Notes: generated from the letters alone by a model not told the origin. Positions 1 to 9,080 are shown, counted from the first letter of the stretch. The stretch is DNA of 64,000 bases from Balneicella halophila (GCF_003096835.1 NZ_QENZ01000004.1:372001-436000), one strand, 5' to 3'. Program-made: numbers and translations.

Positions 1-185
1 CGGTTTACGAAAAGCACATAGTCAGCAGGTCCAACCTCGGTTTGATATTCACGTACTGCAACACCTTTTCCAGCAGATAAGTCAACTTTGATTTTGGACT
101 GAACTAACCATCCAGCTTCTCGTAGCATTTCGTCTATTTTATCACGAGCTATTTGTTCAGGATTTTGGTTAAGTATTATAGGCAT
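1..185 (-). CDS. hsdR: Type I restriction enzyme R subunit (HsdR), N-terminal fragment cut by the window edge
   Basis: This is the first 61 codons of a minus-strand gene that continues beyond base 1. The peptide opens MPIILNQNPEQIARDKIDEM and contains LREAGW, a QSKIKVDLSAGKGVAVREYQ-like stretch and GPADYVLFVN. That is the signature of the HSDR_N nuclease domain at the start of type I restriction R subunits, where the acidic residue of GPAD and the following lysine-containing strand form the nuclease site. In the complete enzyme this subunit would carry DEAD-like translocase motors and cleave unmethylated foreign DNA together with HsdM and HsdS. Those partner genes are not visible here. The ATG at 185 is the first in frame. 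A weak promoter-like CATCTTTG lies just upstream of it. Confidence 0.8.
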   Translation of the reverse strand, partial: MPIILNQNPEQIARDKIDEMLREAGWLVQSKIKVDLSAGKGVAVREYQTEVGPADYVLFVN

Positions 186-546
186 ACAAAGATGAAAAAG
201 TTATAAGAAGACTAATTTACATTTTTTTGTTCAGTTTTCGGTCAAGCGTAGGCAAAAAATAGCTCTTAAGTCTCATACAAATTTCGTTTTTACTAATGGC
301 TTATTTTTGCATGGCACTCTACTCGTTTATTAAAGCCAAAGTTAATAAATTTCCATATATCGTTATCTTTTTGGTTGTAATATCAACGCTTCCAAGGTCT
401 GTCCTGCACTACGTGATAATTTCAACGGATAATTTTTACTTTTTCATTGTTAATTTTTCATTACATGACAATGGTTGCGTGAGTTTCTTCGCTTTGCTCA
501 GAAGGACAAAAATATTGTAAACTAGATACTGATAAACTAAGCAAAT

Positions 547-626
547 TAGCCCCGATTGTAGTGTATATCCTTTTTGTGGGAGGATTGGTGCGAAAAGGGA
601 AAAAAGATAGGAACGGAAAGCGGGAA
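547..626 (+). ncRNA. Candidate structured RNA or repeat element of a type recurrent in Bacteroidota intergenic regions
   Basis: The element begins AGCCCCGATTGTAGTG and ends GGAAAGCGGGA. CCCG at 551-554 can pair with CGGG at 621-624. TATC (566-569) plus TTTTT (571-575) can pair with AAAAA (601-605) plus GATA (606-609), leaving a variable centre. From memory, very similar GCCCCGATTGAAG...AAAAGATA...AGCGGGA blocks occur repeatedly between genes of flavobacteria, with variable central hairpins. This could be a small RNA family or a dispersed palindromic repeat. Only one copy was noticed in this window, and the strand is assumed. Confidence 0.4.
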
Positions 627-713
627 AGTGTATGCTAATAACGGAAAACGTACCGCTACTAAATCATAAAAATAGTTTCTCAACACAAATGATTCGTTCT
701 GTTTCAAATACCT

Positions 714-721
714 TACTTTTG
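714..721 (+). promoter_or_regulatory. Bacteroidota -7 promoter element TACTTTTG
   Basis: TACTTTTG matches TAnnTTTG and lies 23 bases before the transporter ATG at 745. An AAGGAG ribosome-binding sequence lies between them at 729-734. Confidence 0.55.
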
Positions 722-744
722 TAGTGCTAAGGAGAATTTGCAAC

Positions 745-1701
745 ATGAAGATTATTAATTTTTTAAGAAATTGGACGCTGATTATTGCCATTCTTGCAGG
801 TGTTTTCGGTTATTTTATCTATGTGAATATTCCGTTTTTAGACGGTACTCATGAGTTTGCTTACAATGCCATAAAAATTACACAGCCTATTCTTATTTTT
901 TCGATGCTGTTTCTTACGTTTTGCAAAGTAAATCCTAAAAGGCTTCGCTTTTGTCGTTGGCATTTGTGGTTATTGCTTTTTCAAGCCTTATCATTTTCTC
1001 TACTTGCAGGTCTATTTTTGTTGCTGCCACTGGGCAATCATGGTGTTCTCATAGAAGGTGCTATGATTTGTTTGATATGTCCTACGGCTACAGCAGGGGC
1101 AGTAATTACGAAGAAACTGGGTGGAAACGTTACCCACATTACTACCTACACGATATTGATTAATCTAGTTACTGCGATATTAATTCCAGCCTTCGTACCT
1201 TTGATTCATCCTGAGAGTTCTATGAGCTTATTTACTTCTGCTACGCTTATCTTGGGAAAAGTGTTTCCGTTGCTTCTTTTTCCATTGCTGCTCGCTTTTT
1301 TAGTTCGATATTTGTTCCCCAAATTACATCTTTTATTTTACCGAAATCAAGAAGTCGCTTTTTACTTATGGGCGGTGGCATTGGCTTTAGCTATGGCAAT
1401 AACGACGAGAAGCATTGTACATACTAAGGTGCCGATATCTACTCAATTATGGCTAGTCGTAGTATCGTTGGTTTGTTGTGTTTTGCAATTTTACTTAGGC
1501 AGAAAAGTGGGATTTAATTACCATGATAAGGTTGCGGCAGGTCAATCTTTAGGACAAAAAAATACCGTATTGGCAATTTGGATGGGATATACGTTTTTCA
1601 GTCCTATCACCTCACTGGTTGGTGGTTTTTATAGTATATGGCATAACGTAATCAACACGATGCAGTTGTACGAATACCGCAAGAAAAAGGAAAAAGGATA
1701 G
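745..1701 (+). CDS. BASS-like (bile acid:sodium symporter superfamily) membrane transporter
   Basis: A 318-residue, very hydrophobic protein with about nine to ten predicted membrane segments and no signal peptide. The C-terminal half carries AAGQSLGQKNTVLAIWMGY followed by FFSPITSLVGGFYSIWHN, resembling the conserved GxQN...G core of the bile acid:Na+ symporter (BASS) fold. The substrate is unknown: BASS members carry organic anions such as pyruvate, pantoate or bile acids. A GTG at 724 could extend the frame, but ATG 745 is preferred because AAGGAG (729-734) is correctly placed and the extension runs into the promoter. It stands alone, with lysC following from its own promoter. Confidence 0.65.
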   Translation: MKIINFLRNWTLIIAILAGVFGYFIYVNIPFLDGTHEFAYNAIKITQPILIFSMLFLTFCKVNPKRLRFCRWHLWLLLFQALSFSLLAGLFLLLPLGNHGVLIEGAMICLICPTATAGAVITKKLGGNVTHITTYTILINLVTAILIPAFVPLIHPESSMSLFTSATLILGKVFPLLLFPLLLAFLVRYLFPKLHLLFYRNQEVAFYLWAVALALAMAITTRSIVHTKVPISTQLWLVVVSLVCCVLQFYLGRKVGFNYHDKVAAGQSLGQKNTVLAIWMGYTFFSPITSLVGGFYSIWHNVINTMQLYEYRKKKEKG

Positions 1702-1709
1702 CTTTTTCG

Positions 1710-1717
1710 TATCTTCG
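1710..1717 (+). promoter_or_regulatory. Promoter -7 element TATCTTCG upstream of lysC
   Basis: TATCTTCG, a one-base variant of TAnnTTTG, ends 9 bases before the lysC ATG. The mRNA leader would therefore be only a few bases long. Confidence 0.5.
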
Positions 1718-1726
1718 CAGATTAGT

Positions 1727-2986
1727 ATGAAAGTATTCAAATTTGGAGGCGCTTCCATAAACAGTGCAGCACGTATCATCAATCTTAAGGCTATTCTTGA
1801 AAAAGAAGGGACTGAAGGATTGGTTTTAATTGTTTCTGCAATGGGGAAGACGACCAATAAAATAGAGCATATTTTAAGGTGTTTTCTTCATGATGAAGAT
1901 TATAATTCAGCTCTCGAAAAGTTAAAGTCAGAATTTACTGCTGTAGCTTCTGAGTTGTTTCCTGCAAATTCGATTATCTATGATAAAATAGATAGTTTGT
2001 TTACAGAGATGGAGAGTAAGCTCATTGAATATAAAGACAAGCCGTATAATTTTCTGTACGACCAAGTGGTTTCTTATGGAGAACTCATTACTGCAGAATT
2101 GATTGCAAGTTATTTAGCAGATGAGGGTTTTGATAATACGTTGTTATCAGCTACAGAGTATATTGTAACTGATGGTACCTATCGTGATGCTACGGTAAAT
2201 TGGTCAAAAACTTGTGAAAATATCAAAAAGTTAGCAGGTAGAGAAACGTTTTTTATCACTCAGGGATTTATTGCAGGAAACGAACTCGGTTACACAACTA
2301 CTTTAGGCAGGGAAGGTTCTGACTATACTGCCGGTATTTTTGCCTATTGTTTAGATGCTAATGAATTAACAATATGGAAAGATGTAATCGGTGTGCTAAA
2401 TGCTGACCCTCGGCATTTTCAAGATACTGTTCTGCTAGAGCATGTTTCTTTTAATGAAGCGATAGAGTTAGCCTATTATGGTGCATCAATTATCCATCCT
2501 AAAACCATTCAGCCTTTACATCGGAAAGGAATTCCGCTAAAAGTACGTTCTTTTATATCTCCCACTGAGTCGGGAACAGAAGTCAGTGCGGGAGCAGATT
2601 TGGTGCCTGATGTGCCGTGCTATATTTTGAAACAACATCAGCAGTTGCTAAAAGTAGCTTCTAAAGAGTTTTCTTTTATTGTAGAAAATGATATAAGTGA
2701 TATTTTCAAAATCCTGTGTGAAACCCAAATGAAAGTGAACTTGATGCATAATTCTGCAATATCGTTATCACTATGTATTGACGACAGATTGGGAGATATT
2801 CGGAAATGTATCGATATTTTAGAAGAAAACTATAATGTGAACTTTATTGAAGATGTTACGCTTTATACAGTTCGTAATTTCTGCCAAAAGGATTTTCAAA
2901 AACGTTTTGGAGAGATAAAACCACTACTGCGACAGAGAAAAGATAATGTGGAGCATATTATAATAGAAAAAGACGATGAGAATTGA
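1727..2986 (+). CDS. lysC: Aspartate kinase, monofunctional
   Basis: This enzyme phosphorylates aspartate, the first step toward lysine, threonine, methionine and diaminopimelate. The 419-residue protein starts [11 protein letters not shown], the KFGG nucleotide-binding motif of amino-acid kinases. It carries [20 protein letters not shown] then EGSDYTAG (about 185-210), and [13 protein letters not shown] (about 222-235), typical of aspartokinase substrate and ATP binding. The last roughly 120 residues are an ACT-type regulatory region, so feedback control by an end product is likely. There is no fused homoserine dehydrogenase. The 3' end overlaps trmD by 11 bases, so the two are probably co-transcribed. 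dapA, a later step of the same pathway, is at 19584. Confidence 0.93.
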   Translation: MKVFKFGGASINSAARIINLKAILEKEGTEGLVLIVSAMGKTTNKIEHILRCFLHDEDYNSALEKLKSEFTAVASELFPANSIIYDKIDSLFTEMESKLIEYKDKPYNFLYDQVVSYGELITAELIASYLADEGFDNTLLSATEYIVTDGTYRDATVNWSKTCENIKKLAGRETFFITQGFIAGNELGYTTTLGREGSDYTAGIFAYCLDANELTIWKDVIGVLNADPRHFQDTVLLEHVSFNEAIELAYYGASIIHPKTIQPLHRKGIPLKVRSFISPTESGTEVSAGADLVPDVPCYILKQHQQLLKVASKEFSFIVENDISDIFKILCETQMKVNLMHNSAISLSLCIDDRLGDIRKCIDILEENYNVNFIEDVTLYTVRNFCQKDFQKRFGEIKPLLRQRKDNVEHIIIEKDDEN

Positions 2987-3650
2987 TATACTTTCTGCTG
3001 TCCCTAACTTGTTAGACAGCTTTTTTAATAACTCAATACTAAAGCGTGCACAGGATAAGGGAATTGCTGAGCTTTATGTTCATGATTTGCGTGACTATAC
3101 GTTAAATAAACACCGAAAAGTGGACGATTATCCTTATGGAGGAGAAGGAGGGATGGTAATGAGCGTAGAGCCGATAGATCGTGCGATTACTTATCTGAAG
3201 AGTCAGCGAGACTATGATCACGTTATTTATACAAGTCCTGATGGTAAGGTCTTTAATCAAAAATTGGCAAATACGCTTTCGCTATCAGGGAATATTATCA
3301 TTCTTTGCGGACACTACAAAGGAATAGATCATCGGATACGAGAACATTTGATAACGATGGAAATTTCTATTGGGGATTTTGTGATGACGGGAGGGGAGCT
3401 CGCCGCCGCAGTGATAACAGACAGCATTATCCGTCTGCTTCCTGGAGCCATTTCTGACGAATGTTCGGCATTATCAGATTCCTTTCAAGATGATTTGCTT
3501 TCGCATCCTATTTACACACGACCGGCTGAATACAAAGGATGGAAAGTGCCAGAGGTTTTGCTCGGCGGTGACCATGAGGCAGTAAGTAAATGGCAAGAGC
3601 AACAAGCCTTGGAGCGTACTAAAAAGTTGCGTCCTGATTTGTTGGAGTAG
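2976..3650 (+). CDS. trmD: tRNA (guanine-N1-)-methyltransferase TrmD
   Basis: TrmD methylates G37 next to the anticodon of several tRNAs, which prevents frameshifting. The 224-residue protein has all the SPOUT-fold landmarks: YGGEGGM (54-60), CGHYKGID (111-118) and the trefoil-knot SAM-binding loop [11 protein letters not shown] (131-141). In many bacteria trmD sits in an rpsP-rimM-trmD-rplS cluster. Here it instead overlaps the end of lysC by 11 bases, so it is likely translated by coupling. Its 3' end overlaps the convergent rhomboid gene by 32 bases. Confidence 0.95.
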   Translation: MRIDILSAVPNLLDSFFNNSILKRAQDKGIAELYVHDLRDYTLNKHRKVDDYPYGGEGGMVMSVEPIDRAITYLKSQRDYDHVIYTSPDGKVFNQKLANTLSLSGNIIILCGHYKGIDHRIREHLITMEISIGDFVMTGGELAAAVITDSIIRLLPGAISDECSALSDSFQDDLLSHPIYTRPAEYKGWKVPEVLLGGDHEAVSKWQEQQALERTKKLRPDLLE

Positions 3651-4314
3651 TATCCTCGGGATTTTCTTTTTGAATATTCTCTGCATTCCAAATTTCCTCA
3701 GGTATTGTCTCGTCATCTTCATCATCTTCAGACAAGATGACAGGTGGTTGAGGACCTTTGTTTTTGAAAATAACTGCTAAAACCAACCCGATTAAAGCTC
3801 CGCTAATGTGTCCTTCCCATGAGACTTGCTTTTCGATAGGGAAGAGTCCCCAGAATAAACTCCCGTAAAGAAAGACTACGATAAGTGCCAAGGCAGTCAA
3901 TCGGTAGTTTTTCTTAATGAGTCCGCTTACCATTAAAAATGTTGCCAATGCATAGATAATACCGCTCATCCCAATATGGTAAGATTCTCTGCCAATGCAC
4001 CACAGTAAAAATCCGGAACCAATATACATAATAAGAAATGTCTTGGTAGCAATGGTTCGATAAAAGAAAAACAAGGAGGTAGAAAGTACAAAAAAGGGAA
4101 TAGTATTCGCCCATAAATGAGACCAATCACTATGGATAATTGGTGAAAATAAAATGCCATATAGGTGCTCGACTTTTCTGGGCATAATTCCAAAAGAAAC
4201 CAGAGAATCATCGAACAGCCATTCGTAAACCTTCACAAACCACATAGTTAATGTGAGCAGTAAAGGGATAAAAATACTGAGACGCAGTTTTTTGTTAAAT
4301 TCTATAGCATCCAT
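3619..4314 (-). CDS. Rhomboid family intramembrane serine protease (first of two)
   Basis: A 231-residue polytopic membrane protein. It carries the rhomboid signature HLWANT with Asn70, the catalytic serine in GMSG (Ser117), and the catalytic histidine in EGHISG (His169). It should cleave membrane-anchored substrates within the bilayer; the substrates are unknown. After the last membrane helix comes an unusually acidic cytosolic tail of about 45 residues containing EDDEDDE. The ATG at 4314 lies only 5 bases after a consensus TATTTTTG promoter. The 3' end overlaps convergent trmD by 32 bases. A second, unrelated-looking rhomboid is at 31777. Confidence 0.88.
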   Translation of the reverse strand: MDAIEFNKKLRLSIFIPLLLTLTMWFVKVYEWLFDDSLVSFGIMPRKVEHLYGILFSPIIHSDWSHLWANTIPFFVLSTSLFFFYRTIATKTFLIMYIGSGFLLWCIGRESYHIGMSGIIYALATFLMVSGLIKKNYRLTALALIVVFLYGSLFWGLFPIEKQVSWEGHISGALIGLVLAVIFKNKGPQPPVILSEDDEDDETIPEEIWNAENIQKENPEDTTPTNQDATF

Positions 4315-4319
4315 TTATG

Positions 4320-4327
4320 CAAAAATA
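4320..4327 (-). promoter_or_regulatory. Promoter -7 element TATTTTTG for the rhomboid gene
   Basis: On the minus strand TATTTTTG is followed by CATAA and then the ATG. Expected transcription starts fall at or next to the start codon, so the message is probably leaderless or nearly so. Confidence 0.6.
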
Positions 4328-4334
4328 GTTATAA

Positions 4335-5876
4335 CTAATAATTTACCGTAATTGTGGGTAGCTTTTTAAAATCTTCTAATACATAGATATGAAACTGTGT
4401 AACCGGTTTGCCACGATAATAAGTAATATGTGTATGATAGGTGTAGTTCTTATCAAATGCCTTAGCAATATCTTCAGGGAGAGCTCGCTCCGGTTGTATT
4501 TTAAACTCTTTATTCGATAAATTCTCCTTCGTTACAAAAATCCCTGTGTAGTTTTTATTCTCATACTGCTCAATACCGTCCCAAAGGCTAAACTGCGTCA
4601 TTCGATTGCCTCTGTTCGCATAAAAATATTTTGTTTTTGGATAATTGTAGAATCGTAATTCAGAAGTGATGTGGTAGCTGTCTGTAGCAATAAACACCCT
4701 TTCAGTATCAAGCGTGTTTTCTAAACTGTCGATACTACTAGCCACTTCTTGCCAGCCCACCATTTTTTTAAGAGGGTCTATTTTTACGGGAAATATGTTT
4801 CCTAAGCCTACAGAATCCATAAAACGCATATTCGTAGCTAATAAAAATAAACCTATAGTAATGCAGAATAAAATGCTAGCTGGTTTTATCTTCTTCGCTT
4901 GCACGATATAATGTGCCAACAAAATCGGTAAACCAACATAGGCAAACATTGTCCAGTTTACATTAGCACCTGAACGTTTTGTTAAGGCAGTAATTAAAAA
5001 CATCAAAAATGAGAGGAGTGCCGGTAACCAAAGATACATTGCCTTTTTATCAAGCTTGTTTTTTTTGAAAGCATTGAAATAATAGACTAAAAACAGTGGA
5101 GAAATGATAGCCAATTGCCCACTCACATATTCCAATAATTTTGATAACCTTCGTGAAATTGGATTGGGTTGGTGCTCAACAGCGCCAGATAGGTGTGCTA
5201 AGTGTTTAAACCCGATAAAATCATATTTAATATTCCAAATAACAACAGGCAAGAAAAATACAAAGGAAATCAAAAGTGAAATGTACAGCTTTTTATTGCT
5301 TAATATCTTTCTATCAGTTAAAAATAGATACAGGATAATACTGGGAATGAAAAAAAGCATGGCATATTTCGAAAGATAGCCTAAGCCCATAGCTGTTGCA
5401 AAAAGTATCCAATATTTCCATTTGTCATAAGTAATTGACATCCAGCCTAAATACATTGCCCATATAGCAAAGAATAGCAATGGAGAATCAGTAGAGAAAA
5501 ACAGAGCAGCACCTTGAAAGAAAGGCATGGCATATACTAAAACTGATGCAACAAATGCAGTGAATTTATCCTTAAATAACTCTTTCGTGAAAAGATAGGT
5601 AACGATACTCGTAAGAAAACCGAAAATAATAGCATTGATACGTACGCTGAATTCAGAATGACCAAAAAGGCTTTCAGAAAGATAATTGAGCACAGCAACC
5701 ATCGGAGGTTTGGAGTAATACGACCAATCGAGGTGTTGTGACCAAGTCCAGTATTGTGCCTCTTCTGTATGCAAATCAATATTTCCGTAGAGAACCCAAA
5801 GACAACGAAGTAGTACAACAAACAAATGCACTGCCAGTAAATAAATGAACGTATGTTGCTCTATGCTTTTTTTCAT
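4335..5876 (-). CDS. ArnT/PMT-like membrane glycosyltransferase (GT83 type)
   Basis: A 513-residue protein with about ten or more membrane helices over residues 1-370 and a soluble C-terminal part. The first periplasmic loop has the segment HTEEAQYWTWSQHLDWSYYS followed by KPPM. Its acidic pair, the tyrosine-rich stretch and the KPP are characteristic of the dolichyl-phosphate-mannose mannosyltransferase/ArnT superfamily. These enzymes move a sugar from a polyprenyl-phosphate carrier to lipid A, glycans or proteins at the outer face of the inner membrane. Donor and acceptor cannot be told from sequence. It lies 20 bases upstream of the rhomboid gene on the same strand, but the rhomboid gene has its own promoter. 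Confidence 0.8.
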   Translation of the reverse strand: MKKSIEQHTFIYLLAVHLFVVLLRCLWVLYGNIDLHTEEAQYWTWSQHLDWSYYSKPPMVAVLNYLSESLFGHSEFSVRINAIIFGFLTSIVTYLFTKELFKDKFTAFVASVLVYAMPFFQGAALFFSTDSPLLFFAIWAMYLGWMSITYDKWKYWILFATAMGLGYLSKYAMLFFIPSIILYLFLTDRKILSNKKLYISLLISFVFFLPVVIWNIKYDFIGFKHLAHLSGAVEHQPNPISRRLSKLLEYVSGQLAIISPLFLVYYFNAFKKNKLDKKAMYLWLPALLSFLMFLITALTKRSGANVNWTMFAYVGLPILLAHYIVQAKKIKPASILFCITIGLFLLATNMRFMDSVGLGNIFPVKIDPLKKMVGWQEVASSIDSLENTLDTERVFIATDSYHITSELRFYNYPKTKYFYANRGNRMTQFSLWDGIEQYENKNYTGIFVTKENLSNKEFKIQPERALPEDIAKAFDKNYTYHTHITYYRGKPVTQFHIYVLEDFKKLPTITVNY

Positions 5877-5960
5877 AAATCTTGAAAGTTTTTGTAAAAA
5901 TAGGATTGTTTTTCTTTACTGGCATTTTTTATTTGAAAATACTTGAACTTTGGAAGCATA

Positions 5961-5990
5961 AAAAAAGAGGACTAAGCCTCTTTCTTTTTT
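5961..5990 (-). terminator. Rho-independent terminator after the E1 gene
   Basis: AAAGAGG (5964-5970) pairs with CCTCTTT (5977-5983) around a 6-base loop. On the minus strand the hairpin is followed by a run of seven T. It begins directly at the stop codon of the E1 gene. Confidence 0.8.
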
Positions 5991-8399
5991 CTACTTTTCC
6001 TCATACAATTTGGGGTACAACTCAGGGGCGTAGGTATGCATCACTTCATAGGCAGCATTAAAAACGTGTATCGTATTCGGCTTCGAGAAAAAGTCTCCGT
6101 CACTACCGTAAGCTGGTCGATGTGCTTTAGCTGAAAGCATACGAGCATCCGTTTTTAGATATTTTGCCGCACATTGTTCTTCTAACACTTTTGTCATCAT
6201 ATAGGCAGTGGTTCCATAGGGTACGTCTTCGTCCAAAAACAATACTTTTCCTGTCTTTTTTATGGATTTTTTGATAATGCCATGAGTATCAAAAGGCAGT
6301 AGCGTTTGCACGTCAATCAACTCTGCTGAAATATCAAAGTCATAAAGTTGCTTGACGGCTTCCTGAGCCACTGCGACACAAGCACCGTAGGTAACGATAG
6401 TAATATCTTCTCCTTCTTCTAAAATTTCAGGAATGCCAACAGGTGTCATAAATTCGCCTAAGTTTTCCGGCTCACGCTCGTGTTTACGGTAAGCATTTAA
6501 GGGCTCAATAACTAAAGCAGGATTGTCTCCCTGCAATAAGGTATTGTAAAAACCTGCGGCTTGTGTCATATTTCTTGGTACGCAAACGTAAACCCCTCTG
6601 ATAGAGTTTACCACCATACTCAAAAATGAACCGGAATGCCAAACGCCTTCTAAACGATGTCCTCGGGTGCGAATAATCAGCGGTGCTGCTTGTCCACCGA
6701 CAGTTCTGTAAAATAAGGTAGCCAAATCATCACTGATTGTTTGCAAACCATACATTAAGTAGTCAAAATACTGAATCTCAGCAATGGGTTTTAAACCTCT
6801 TATTGCCAGACCGATGCCTTGTCCAATAATTGTAGCTTCACGAATTCCTGTGTCAGTAACTCTCAAGTCTCCATATTTTTCTTGCAATCCTTGTAAACTC
6901 TGATTCACTCCACCAATAAAACCGGTATCTTCACCAAAAGTTACCAATTCAGGATATTTCTCAAATAATTTATCGAAATTATTTCGTAGAATTTCTCGTC
7001 CGGGTTTTGTTTTTGCACCTTCTGCATATTTTTTTGGAACAGAAGGGAAGTTAAGTGGATTCTTCTTACTCTCGCTATATAAATTTGTGTTGAAATATTG
7101 TTTGCCTTTGTTATTTAGCTCTTTTAAATAGACAATCATTCCTTTCCTTATTTCTTTCTGAGATTCTTCAGAAGGAAGAAAATACCTTATAGTCATGCTC
7201 AATGCAGTTGCCACATCTCCTCTTGAAATTTGTTTCTTTGTCCGAATATATTCCGCCTGTTCTTGAATTATAGGCAGTGGGTTTTTAATGTTATTAAATA
7301 AAGATAGAAATGTTTCTTTGGCTTTTAGGATGGGAGCTTGGCTTTCTTCATAGGCTACTTTTTTTGCTTGTTTTACTTCTTCTTCAACTTCCTTGTCTAA
7401 TTTGTCTGCTTGTTCTTCTGTGAAGATGTTTTTTTCTAACATCCAAGCTTTCATTTTTTCAATTGGGTCAAATTCTTTTTCCCATTCTAAGCGTTCTTTG
7501 TTTTTATACCTTTCGTGTGAACCAGAAGTAGAGTGTCCTTGCGGTTGTGTCATATCCTCAATATGGAAAAGTACAGGGACATGTTCTTCTCGACATTTTT
7601 TGACTCCCTCTGCATAGATTTTACAAAGTGTCGGATAATCCCAGCCTTTTGCTTTATAGATAAGAAATCCGGACTTGTCATTCGTTTTTTCAAAACCTTG
7701 CAGGGTTTCCGAAATACTCCCTTTTATGGTTTGTAATTTTTTAGGAACTGAAATACCATAGCCATCATCCCAAATGGATACTGCAAGCGGTACTTGTAAA
7801 ACACCAGCTGCATTCAGCGTTTCCCAAAAATGACCTTCTGAAGTACTGGAATCACCTATGGTAGTAAAAGTAACTTCATTTCCTTTGTTAGAGTATGTAG
7901 TTTTGTGTTGTATATCTTTATTGTTTCTGTATAATTTTGAAGCATAGCTCAAACCTAATGAGCGAGGCATCTGTCCAGCAGTGGGGGAAATATCTGTTAC
8001 ACTATTACGTTGCGCCATATGGTCAGTTGGATTTCCATCTTTATCTAAATTTCTGGAACCAAAGTGGTTATTCATTAAACGGCCACCATGAGTTGGATTT
8101 TCTTTGAGATTTGTGGTTCCGTAGAGTTGTGCGAAGAATTCTTTTGGAGTTAGCAATCCAACAGCGAGCATCATCGTTTGATCTCTATAATATCCGGAAC
8201 GCCAATCACCTTTTTGGAATGTTTTAGCCAAAGCAATTTGTGCCACTTCCTTACCATCACCCAAGATACCAAATTTGGCGCGTCCGTTAAGCACTTCTCG
8301 TCTGCCGTGCAAACTTAATTTACGGCTCAGTACTGCAAGTCTATAATCTGCAATGACCTCTTTCTTAAAATCTTCAAAGGATAACTCATTATTTGTCAT
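5991..8399 (-). CDS. 2-oxoacid dehydrogenase E1, fused alpha and beta subunits (branched-chain type)
   Basis: An 802-residue fusion. Residues about 15-400 are the E1-alpha part, with the thiamine diphosphate motif IGDSSTSEG (181-189) and IWDDGYGISV. Residues about 480-800 are the E1-beta transketolase-like part, with FGEDTGFIGGVNQSL-like and EIQYFDY elements. Together they form the decarboxylating E1 of the branched-chain 2-oxoacid (2-oxoisovalerate) dehydrogenase complex, feeding branched fatty acid primers and amino-acid breakdown. The E2 and E3 genes are not nearby. The fused form is usual in flavobacteria. Exact substrate preference (branched-chain versus pyruvate) is inferred from overall resemblance only. 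A TAGTTTTG promoter-like element lies 26 bases upstream. Confidence 0.88.
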   Translation of the reverse strand: MTNNELSFEDFKKEVIADYRLAVLSRKLSLHGRREVLNGRAKFGILGDGKEVAQIALAKTFQKGDWRSGYYRDQTMMLAVGLLTPKEFFAQLYGTTNLKENPTHGGRLMNNHFGSRNLDKDGNPTDHMAQRNSVTDISPTAGQMPRSLGLSYASKLYRNNKDIQHKTTYSNKGNEVTFTTIGDSSTSEGHFWETLNAAGVLQVPLAVSIWDDGYGISVPKKLQTIKGSISETLQGFEKTNDKSGFLIYKAKGWDYPTLCKIYAEGVKKCREEHVPVLFHIEDMTQPQGHSTSGSHERYKNKERLEWEKEFDPIEKMKAWMLEKNIFTEEQADKLDKEVEEEVKQAKKVAYEESQAPILKAKETFLSLFNNIKNPLPIIQEQAEYIRTKKQISRGDVATALSMTIRYFLPSEESQKEIRKGMIVYLKELNNKGKQYFNTNLYSESKKNPLNFPSVPKKYAEGAKTKPGREILRNNFDKLFEKYPELVTFGEDTGFIGGVNQSLQGLQEKYGDLRVTDTGIREATIIGQGIGLAIRGLKPIAEIQYFDYLMYGLQTISDDLATLFYRTVGGQAAPLIIRTRGHRLEGVWHSGSFLSMVVNSIRGVYVCVPRNMTQAAGFYNTLLQGDNPALVIEPLNAYRKHEREPENLGEFMTPVGIPEILEEGEDITIVTYGACVAVAQEAVKQLYDFDISAELIDVQTLLPFDTHGIIKKSIKKTGKVLFLDEDVPYGTTAYMMTKVLEEQCAAKYLKTDARMLSAKAHRPAYGSDGDFFSKPNTIHVFNAAYEVMHTYAPELYPKLYEEK

Positions 8400-8425
8400 A
8401 AGTAGGTTTTTTTGCTAAATTCAAA

Positions 8426-8433
8426 CAAAACTA
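8426..8433 (-). promoter_or_regulatory. Promoter -7 element TAGTTTTG for the E1 gene
   Basis: TAGTTTTG on the minus strand matches TAnnTTTG and ends 26 bases before the start codon at 8399. Confidence 0.45.
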
Positions 8434-8526
8434 CGAATATTTAATAAGAAGAGGAAATGATATAAGAGGGTTTTGTCTTTTTCTAGAATAATTGGGACTG
8501 TTCCTTACAATGTGTAACAGGTTAAT

Positions 8527-8534
8527 TATATTTG
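8527..8534 (+). promoter_or_regulatory. Promoter -7 element TATATTTG for the nitroreductase gene
   Basis: TATATTTG ends 6 bases before a first in-frame ATG (8541) and 27 bases before the second ATG (8562). Its position argues that 8562 is the translated start. Confidence 0.6.
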
Positions 8535-8561
8535 CAGTAGATGAATTTGAAAGGAATAGCT

Positions 8562-9080
8562 ATGGATTTTAAAGATTTAATACATAAACGTCATTCTGTA
8601 AGAAATTATAGTCCTAAAAAAGTTAGCAGGGATTTAATTGAAAAGATTGTTGAGGCTGGGCGTTTAGCCCCTTCAGCTTGCAACAAACAGCCTTGGCGGT
8701 TTATGGTAATTGATGAGCCTGAACTACTTGAAAAGGTTGGTACAGCATATAAAAGAGCATGGTTTCATAAAGCTCCGGCAGTGATTATTGCATATGGTAA
8801 TAGAGAAGAAGCTTGGGTACGTGATTATGATGGAAAAAATCATTGTGATGTTGATGTTGCAATTGCTGTGGATCATATGACACTGATGGCAGCTGAACTT
8901 GGATTAGGAACTTGCTGGGTTTGTCATTTTGTTCCTGAGGCTTTGCTTGAAGTTGTTCCGGTAGCGTCAAATTGGGAACCTATTGCTATGATTTCACTTG
9001 GATACAGTGATAAAGATAAGACGTCTGAGAAGAAGCGAAAAGCGACTGAAGAAATCGTTCGCTACAATAGCTGGGAGTAG
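8562..9080 (+). CDS. Nitroreductase family flavoprotein
   Basis: A 172-residue FMN-dependent oxidoreductase of the nitroreductase fold. The N-terminus has the classic IHKRHSVRNY (arginines contacting the FMN phosphate), followed by APSACNKQPWRF and, later, LGTCWVCHF and a C-terminal ISLGYSD region. Members reduce nitroaromatics, quinones or flavins with NAD(P)H; the natural substrate is not predictable. ATG 8562 was chosen over ATG 8541 because an AAAGGA sequence precedes 8562 and the promoter is too close to 8541. Both starts are in frame and differ by seven residues. It stands as a single gene. Confidence 0.85.
   Translation: MDFKDLIHKRHSVRNYSPKKVSRDLIEKIVEAGRLAPSACNKQPWRFMVIDEPELLEKVGTAYKRAWFHKAPAVIIAYGNREEAWVRDYDGKNHCDVDVAIAVDHMTLMAAELGLGTCWVCHFVPEALLEVVPVASNWEPIAMISLGYSDKDKTSEKKRKATEEIVRYNSWE

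Larger units (their letters stand above)
186..744. other. Long non-coding stretch between hsdR and the BASS transporter
   Basis: About 560 bases carry no convincing gene. The 74-codon open frame at 296-520 has no recognisable family and poor composition. The only structured parts I see are the repeat-like element at 547-626 and a promoter at 714-721. Confidence 0.6.

Noticed and set aside
296-520. 74-codon plus-strand open frame in the left non-coding stretch
   Set aside because: No recognisable family, Phe/Ile/Tyr-rich composition expected of random AT-rich DNA, and no promoter or ribosome-binding signal.
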